Assembly: GCA_905147135.1 (NCBI GenBank)
Contig: LR990053.1
Location: 16,070,501-16,134,500, forward strand
Origin: Blastobasis lacticolella
Lineage: Eukaryota; Arthropoda; Insecta; Lepidoptera; Blastobasidae
Length of the DNA: 64,000 nt
Reading direction: 5' to 3'
Every line of letters begins with the position of its first letter. Within the stretch, counting starts at the first letter, position 1. Made by a program: the position numbers and the translations under genes. The notes beneath the pieces were generated by a model. That model searched no databases, was not told the origin of the DNA, and saw nothing but the letters and a program-made list of their open reading frames with translations. Below, in pieces: positions 57,543 to 64,000 of this stretch.

Positions 57543-58401
57543 TAGAGATGAAACGGACAGTGGTTTGGCCGGATACCGGATACCGGATATCCGGCCAGCC
57601 TCTTAGCCGGATAGCCGGATATCCGGCGGCCGGATATTCGGCTGAACTTAGTCTCAGAACAAGTTTGTGCAAGCTGTATTCGTGGGGTAGGACTTAGACG
57701 ACTGCATGTGTTTACGTGATTTAAAGTCTTCCTTCAATGAGAATAATTTGAACGTTGAACTGAACAACTCTTTTGACCTCGAAAGGATTCGTAGTTTCGA
57801 AATATGGGCTTACACATGTCCCCAGAAAATCGGAGGACAAACGACATCGTATTTTACCTCCTAAATATAGAGAAATTTGTATTTTTATCCAGTATAAACC
57901 ATGATTGACTTTAAAAAATGTTTTATACCAAACATCACTTATCAAAACAACATACGACACAAATGCGCATTTTTTACGCTGGTCAGCGGTTGTCACTCTG
58001 TTGGGAAAAAATCGTATCTAAACTCGTGGAAAGTCTCATATATCCCAGAAAAATTTAAAGAACGCCGAATGCGATGGTATGGGCATGTGCTCTGTCACCC
58101 CAAAGACCACTGTGGTGCAAGTAGCCTTAAATGTGTCGACGACGCAGCTCTGCCGCGGAAGACCCCGCACGCCACTTGGCTGACGGCGGTCCAACAGGAA
58201 GGATAATATCATTGACGTGGCTACTGCTCAGAGAAATTAAGGAAGCCGATGAGCAAAATAATTTTTATGGAATTTTCATACATTTTTTACTATCCGGTAT
58301 CCGGCCGGATATTAACGCGCTATCCGGTATTCGGCCGGATAGTAAATTAAGGCCGGATAGGCCGGATACCGGATAGCAACCGGATATCGGTTTCATCTCT
58401 A
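57543..58401. mobile_element. Non-autonomous hAT element, 8-bp duplication
   Basis: The terminal inverted repeat is 'tagagatgaaac'. A perfect 8-bp target duplication, 'ctttagac', lies at 57535-57542 and 58402-58409. The subterminal 70-90 bp at each end are crowded with 'gccggata' and 'ccggatatccgg' words in both orientations, probably transposase-binding sites. The interior carries a scrap of RTE reverse transcriptase ('RRMRWYGHVLCHPKDH') and no transposase. It inserted into an old SINE fragment. Confidence 0.93.
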
Positions 58402-58446
58402 CTTTAGACGCCCATCCAAGCACTTATCTGGTATTGTACATAAAAT

Positions 58447-58655
58447 CTGTCCAGACTGACTTGTCTTATTTGGTTATGGAAATAATGTATTTAAATGTAT
58501 AATTTGCAACAGTAATGCTTGAACTTCACATTCCATGTGTTTCTTATGTAAACTAAGACATATATATATACACAATGTGCGTAGCGTGATTGATACGACA
58601 AGTCGTGATTTTGGACATTGTTTGTTCACCAAATAAGACAAGTCAGTCTGGACAG
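58447..58655. repeat. MITE family M8, copy with perfect 28-bp TIRs
   Basis: 'ctgtccagactgacttgtct' continuing 'tatttggt' is matched exactly by its reverse complement at 58628-58655. The interior is AT-rich (a 'tatatatata' run). The same family lies at 43812-44011. Confidence 0.93.
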
Positions 58656-58659
58656 ATCA

Positions 58660-59460
58660 TAAATCAGTTTAAAAAAAATCGCCGAAATCAAACTCTGTCT
58701 GCGCCCGATAATATGTGCATCAACCCCAATTGGAAACCAGGTTTGCTTGTTTGGGTAACTACTAGAATTTCGCACGTTCCCGCCTCTGGAGGGTGATAAA
58801 ATCCAGCATTTCCAAAGTTACGACTAATCATGAAATGAGAGAGTTCTTTTTAGCGCAAACCATTTATCGGTTCGGGTGAGTAAATGAGAAAACTCAGCGG
58901 ATTGGCGAAAAAGGTGCAGGTTTCAAAATCGTAAATACGTATTCTGATACGAATTCGAGAAATCGCTCCCGAGGTAGCCGCAGTAAGAAACAAAGAAATA
59001 AAACTTTTATTACAAAGGACGCCACGACGATAATTTGCAGTACTATTTCTATGACAGCTTACACTCCACGTATTCGAGTTCTGTCATATTATGGGCCACA
59101 GTTACCACTTACTAGACCACCTGGGCCTAGTCTTTTGTCACTCAGTAAAATAAAAAAAACTAATTTGTTCATTCGAATTTTAATTGTCAATTCAGACAAA
59201 ATGTCTGGTGTGTTGGAGGTCCGGTGGCAGCCATTGGAACTAAAACTTGAATCTTAATTACATATTAGGAACTCTTCCCGGGTTCAGTGCGTAAGCGTAA
59301 GCGCTCAAGTATGAGTAAGGAACTCTTAAATCCAGTACTCCACGCTAACGAAATGGAAAAGTTGAGGTGGTCGTGCAGCGCACAGCGTTATGCCACTTAA
59401 CCGAGTACGTAACGAGTACATTCGTGGTAGCCTTAGGGTTTAATAAACCTATTCGTTTAT
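58660..59460. other. Intergenic DNA, no gene seen
   Basis: Short dispersed-repeat phrases ('gttaccacttactagaccac', 59101). Open frames under 70 codons are unsupported. Confidence 0.4.
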
Positions 59461-59464
59461 GGTA

Positions 59465-59700
59465 TACTAGCTTTCGCGCTACTTCGTCTGCATAAAATTA
59501 GGTTTTTACGTTCCGGGCCCGTTCCCGCGGGAACCACATTGAATATCGGGACAAATTATAGTTTATGTGCTATTCTGGGCTATAAGCTACATTACTGCCA
59601 AATTTCATCAAAATTCGTTAAGTAGTTTTTGCGTGAAGGAGTAACAAACATTCAAACATCAATTCTTACAAACTTTATTACTATGAATATTATTATTACT
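59465..59700 (+). repeat. Lepidopteran-type dispersed retroelement tail
   Basis: 'actagctttcgcgctacttc', 'cccgcgggaaccacattga', 'gccaaatttcatcaaaattc' and 'gtagtttttgcgtgaaggag' with 'taacaaacattcaaacatc' is the phrase order I recall from a very abundant repeat in moths and butterflies. I do not assign a family name. Confidence 0.7.
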
Positions 59701-60475
59701 ATTTATTATACTATCACGGGGTTTTCATCGTCTCCCTCCTGAGACTCTTCATTCAGTTTCAGGAGCCCCTAATTACGAAACGGTTACCCATCCAGTTTAC
59801 GGATTCTCAGTGTGTTGCCTAACTTTGGTTATCAGTCTCGTAAGACGTGCTCACTAGACGGCCGCTTAACTTTTTCAAACTGATATAGTACTTAACACCT
59901 GATAATATACCCTAGGTTGTCTGCTTCTACCAAATCATTAATCATTTTGTTAATTGATACTTTTCCGCTGACATCTTTTTATTAGATTATTATGAAATTT
60001 TGGCATTAAATACCTATTTTACCATTGCGTAATCTTACTATTTTACTATTATAATTGATTAATTAGTTATTTCCTATTACTGTTTTATTACGCTGTCCAT
60101 TTGAAAAGTATTCGTATTTAATTTTATTCATTGACAATCTCTTATCTAGTTTTAAATACTGGATAGAAACTATCTTAGTTAAAAGTGTAATGCAATATTT
60201 ACATGTAAGTACCTAAATACTGTAAAATGAGAAAGTAAATAAATATAATCATTAATTAGCCACCTTCTTCAACATCCATAATGGATTTGAACTGGTCTGT
60301 GCTATATTCCACTCCGCCAGACCTTACATACGGCTGGACGTAGCCACGACTATATAGTTAGGATTTACAAACCCTTATAAACTAAAACCCCTGCTAAACC
60401 TTATATAATACGGAATAAGCGAGATCCTCGCACATTACTTACCTATATTAGGTACGTAATATTACGTACTCGTGA
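59701..60475. other. Intergenic AT-rich DNA
   Basis: No gene, RNA gene or clear repeat seen. Confidence 0.4.
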
Positions 60476-60680
60476 AACCGGCGCCAGCCCCCGTTCCATC
60501 ATCCACAGAGCCACTCGTGGCGAAAAAAAGTTGGAATAGAATCCACTTAATTAAGGCCCCCGAAGGCGATTCGTTCCGCTGCATTGTTCGTTTGCTCCCG
60601 TGATTTCCCCGGGACCGGGAGCGGGGATCGGTCTCGGTCTCGATCCGTTGAGACCCGGGACTGGTTTCGGGGTCTTTAAT
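60476..60680. other. GC-rich non-coding island
   Basis: A 200-bp GC-rich patch in AT-rich DNA, with 'aattaaggcccccgaaggcg' and the palindromic 'tccccgggaccggga', plus 'ggtctcggtctcgatcc'. There is no open frame of note and no match to the repeat families in the window. It may be a conserved non-coding or promoter-like element. Confidence 0.35.
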
Positions 60681-60689
60681 TTATTCTGT

Positions 60690-61420
60690 TATTTATTAAA
60701 ACTTTATGCACTAAAGGTACATTGGCGGACTTAAAGCTAAAGTAGCCTTATCTACCAGTCAACCGTGCAAATAAATATAATCGAAAACAGTACGGAGACG
60801 GTGCGGGAGAAATAATTAGATAAGATGAAGGAAGAGATACATGCAATTTTGTTGGATTCATTTTTTGGTTGAATAATTATTCATCTTTATCATCTCGGCG
60901 TTATGTCCTGGTTGCGCTCACGCGCGGTACGTGAAAAGGTAACGTATAATTATTGCGAAACATAAACTGTTTCGTCGAACGACTATCTACTTACGTCATT
61001 TTTATTTTTTATTATCAGCCAGATTTCAATATTTTCCGTTCCTTTATAGGTATATTCGTGTTGTAGAGGTAGGTACATTAATTTAGAATGTGATGCAAGA
61101 AGCTTTGATTAAATGTTAGATAACCTATCTCCTTATTAAGATAGCGATAGATACTTATCTTAATGTAAAAATATACCTGATAATAAATATTAAAAAAAAT
61201 TGATATTATTATAAATCTTGAAACTAAATGCATTACAGACAATGAAGATAAAAATGAATTATTACTGTAAATACTTACTCGCTTGTATTGATAAAAGAAA
61301 TATTATCTATTCGATTAATTACACTTAAGGATATAGATTGACGTATTGTCAACGATGTTTAAGAGAGGTAAGTAAGTAAGTAGACCCGACTGGGGAAGTA
61401 CCTCCACCTTACAGAATATT
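60690..61420. other. Intergenic AT-rich DNA
   Basis: A short SINE A body scrap ('cggcgttatgtcctggttgc') near 60897-60925; otherwise nothing recognisable. Confidence 0.4.
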
Positions 61421-61429
61421 GCAGCTAAA

Positions 61430-61685
61430 TAATACTCTTTTAAATAGTATTGTTTCTGCCGGTGAGTAAGGTTTCCAGTGCTCCATAGAGTGAAGATTTG
61501 GGGAACCGTGGCTTTGGCAGTGGAGTGGCATTTCCCTTTTTGCTGCCAGAGCAACGTGTTATAGAGGTGGGCAACACGTTGGTGATACTCTTGGTGTTGC
61601 TAATGTCAATAGGCAGTGGTGACCACTTTCCATCAGGTGGCCCGCTTGCCTGTTTGCCTACCGTATGACATAAAAAAAATGTCAA
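61430..61685 (+). repeat. Dispersed repeat family D, longest copy
   Basis: 'gccggtgagtaaggtttcca', 'gagcaacgtgttatagaggt', 'gtcaataggcagtggtgacc' and 'catcaggtggcccgcttgcc', ending 'ctaccgtatgacataaaaaa'. The A-rich end suggests a retroelement 3' end. Confidence 0.8.
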
Positions 61686-61689
61686 CGTT

Positions 61690-62990
61690 CATATATGGGT
61701 CGTATTTATTAGACAAATATTATCGACGGTATTGCACTGAACGACAGATAGTATTACTACATATTATCCGTTACACGTCTCTTTATGGCAAAGGTAACGA
61801 AGTAACGATGGCGTTGCCCTTTCTCATTGTTCTTTGTCTACCGTATTATGCCCTGAAATAGGTGTAATAAACGGTTTTTATTTATTTTATTACAGTAGGT
61901 TTCGTTAGGTAGCAAAACTACCTATCATCCGTTACATTAACATCTATCCATAATTGCACTGTTAGGCAAACTAGGCTAATTACAATTAATATAAACGTGT
62001 TTTTATTTGAGATTTTGTGTTGTGACTTCGTGATGGAACTCCATAATATTATGAATGATTATGAATTATGAACGATTGTTAATAATCCCGTTAATAATAA
62101 AGTGGAACTAGTGTACAAAAGGTGATTAAATTCATTATACAACGGTATTTGTTCTGAGGAATTGATCGTTGAAGGAGTTCATCCTGACACCTGGGAACCA
62201 AATTGGTCGCAACTTTTGCTGTTCCAACAGAATTTGCTCCCTCATATGCTAAGGTTAAGGAATGCACTCCCTGGAAATCCTTTAAATGACAGACTTTATT
62301 TGTACAAATGCACTGACAATGATTGATCGATCATCCATCGATTTGCCTAATATCACAAAACAAAGTCAAGGTTTGAGGACATTTACTTTTAAATTTGGTT
62401 TGACCTACTTTATTTCGATAGAGATTTATTATTTTCAAATACGTTTAATTATCAAGCTAAATACCTACACACAAAATAATAACATCCCGCATTTTCTGGT
62501 TTCTTTCGAGAAGTCGTCGCATCACTATTGAGCACGGGCGCGGCGGGAACAATAGGCGCATTTATATCGGCGCTAAGACACTCGCAAAAAGCTGGAGGTG
62601 GATGATTTCCCGCGCTATTTTCTTCACTACTCCGACGTTGACTTTTTTTTTCGCCGCTCTGCTTCTAGCCGGCCAAGATTTTTTATTATACGTTCTACTT
62701 AGTTATAATCTCTTGTACAAATTGTTTTATGGAGTTGGTTTATGAGACTTCTTGAACGAGTAAAGTACGTACTATGGTGATAATACTTCTTCTATATTAA
62801 TAGATAAATTAATTTAGAGAGCTACGCTCGGACTTTATCTAAGTAATAAGATTAGATATGGAGATATCCGGAGCAGAACTAAAGTCATCCACATAGGCTC
62901 CAGAGACGCCAAACTGAAGTGGTAATGGACAGGAAAAAAATTATGCGGGAAGGTTCTCGAGCGGCGACCAACGCTGACATGATGATGACG
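61690..62990. other. Intergenic DNA, no gene seen
   Basis: AT-rich; a GC-richer patch near 62525-62640 contains 'tttcccgcgc', an E2F-like word. No exon. Confidence 0.4.
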
Positions 62991-62999
62991 AATAATCAT

Positions 63000-63230
63000 C
63001 GTCTCAATCGCAGAATGAGGACTTCTGAACATAGGCCTTTCCCCAAGCCTATCACACCGACTGACTTTTGCGCCTCCTGCATCCATCGGCTCCCTACGAC
63101 TGTAACGAGGTCGTCCATCGATCTAGGGGGGAGTCCCACGCTTCGATTGCCGGTACGTAGTGGCCACTCGAGAACCTTTTCACCTCAGCGGCTATCGATT
63201 CTGCGAGTTATATAGCCTGCCATTGCCGAG
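63000..63230 (+). repeat. Decayed LINE 3' region
   Basis: 'gaacataggcctttcccc', 'cgcctcctgcatccatcggc', 'aacgaggtcgtccatcgatc', 'ccggtacgtagtggccactc' and 'ttctgcgagttatatagcct' follow the order of a well-known lepidopteran LINE 3' untranslated region, with many substitutions. Confidence 0.65.
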
Positions 63231-64000
63231 TATGATTTAAATCTATCTGTAAAACGTAACTGTGTCTGTAATGCTTATTAATTAAGCCTATTTAGCAATG
63301 GTGGCTGCACTTTTCTGGTCAAGGGCCACATAAGACAATGTGAGCTATCACTGTGGGCCGCACATTCTAGGATGTTTAGGTTAAGTTGAGCTGTTAAAAC
63401 GCTTGATTTTAAGATTCGAGTTATCCTGGAAGTAAATACCTACTTTAGAATTTTGACAATGGATCAGTGATGCAGTGTTAAAAACAGCACTTTTAACCAT
63501 CCTATATCTGAAGAAGTAAATAAATATAACAGATTTCCTAGCACAAAGACACTGTATAAATTCTATAGGCGTGAGACCTATAGAAGCCGATATGTTCATG
63601 ACGTTCATACCAACGCGCAAAATGCTTTTTTTTTCTTTTTTTTTATGTTATACGGCAGACAAACAGGCAAGTGCTATTCTCAAACCCCGCTCTACCTATA
63701 AGAATTACAGTAAAAGGCCATTAGGGCCCGCTCGACCCCGAAACATTAAAATACGCTGATGACAGAAGCAGACCTCAGAAATTAGAAGAGAAAGTTAATT
63801 AGACAAGATTAAAAGGAAAGATACTTAACCATTATGAGGGAAACAAATTGTGATTGCGTCATACGAAAAAATTGCTCCGTCCATCCATTCTTGGGGCCCC
63901 AAGTCTGCTAATTTACGAATGTCTCAAATTAATCTCAATAGGATCTAACCAGGAGGACCACCTCGTTTCATGCTCGGCGTGTCCTAAAACGTGTACAATG
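63231..64000. other. Intergenic DNA to window end
   Basis: A short inverse family D scrap ('tgttatacggcagacaaaca') lies at 63645-63670. No gene seen. Confidence 0.4.

Overview
The window looks like nuclear DNA of an insect, most likely a moth or butterfly. The evidence is interrupted genes with GT-AG introns, an RNF126-type ubiquitin ligase and a COG1 gene with animal-type exons, a TATA-driven glycine/tyrosine-rich secreted (cuticle-like) protein, and a dense load of tRNA-headed SINEs, RTE and I/R1-group LINEs and short inverted-repeat transposons in styles common in Lepidoptera. The species cannot be named from the sequence. All gene models below were assembled by hand: exon joins were accepted only where splice sites, reading phase and protein content agreed.

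Three protein-coding genes are present. (1) On the minus strand, 16835 down to 6724, are the first four coding exons of an RNF126/RNF115 (Iruka-like) RING ubiquitin ligase. They cover the N-terminal zinc ribbon and the linker; the RING half lies beyond the left edge. (2) On the plus strand, 27677 to 41729, is a complete 14-exon gene for COG1, a subunit of the conserved oligomeric Golgi tethering complex (928 residues, every phase consistent). (3) On the minus strand, 51647 down to 45854, is a complete 5-exon gene for a 247-residue secreted Gly/Tyr-rich protein with a signal peptide, TATA box and polyadenylation signal.

Everything else is introns and intergenic DNA made largely of repeats. Region by region: 1-4190 holds two MITE remnants and a 3.1-kb transposon with about 500-bp inverted repeats; 4195-6690 is a 44-bp minisatellite (54 copies) that begins next to a splice donor of the RNF126-like gene; 7-17 kb is RNF126 introns with MITEs and SINE pieces; 17.3-26.1 kb is a nested transposon stack (MITE, then LINE, then TIR element, then RTE); 26.1-27.6 kb is the COG1 upstream region; 42-45.8 kb and 52-64 kb are repeat-filled intergenic DNA, including a hAT element with a perfect 8-bp target duplication.

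The three genes have unrelated housekeeping or structural roles and show no sign of working together. I found no wholly new system. The most notable structures are the nested insertion stack with datable target duplications, the 3.1-kb long-TIR element with a natural empty site elsewhere in the window, the higher-order minisatellite abutting an exon, and a possible relic copy of COG1 exon 8.
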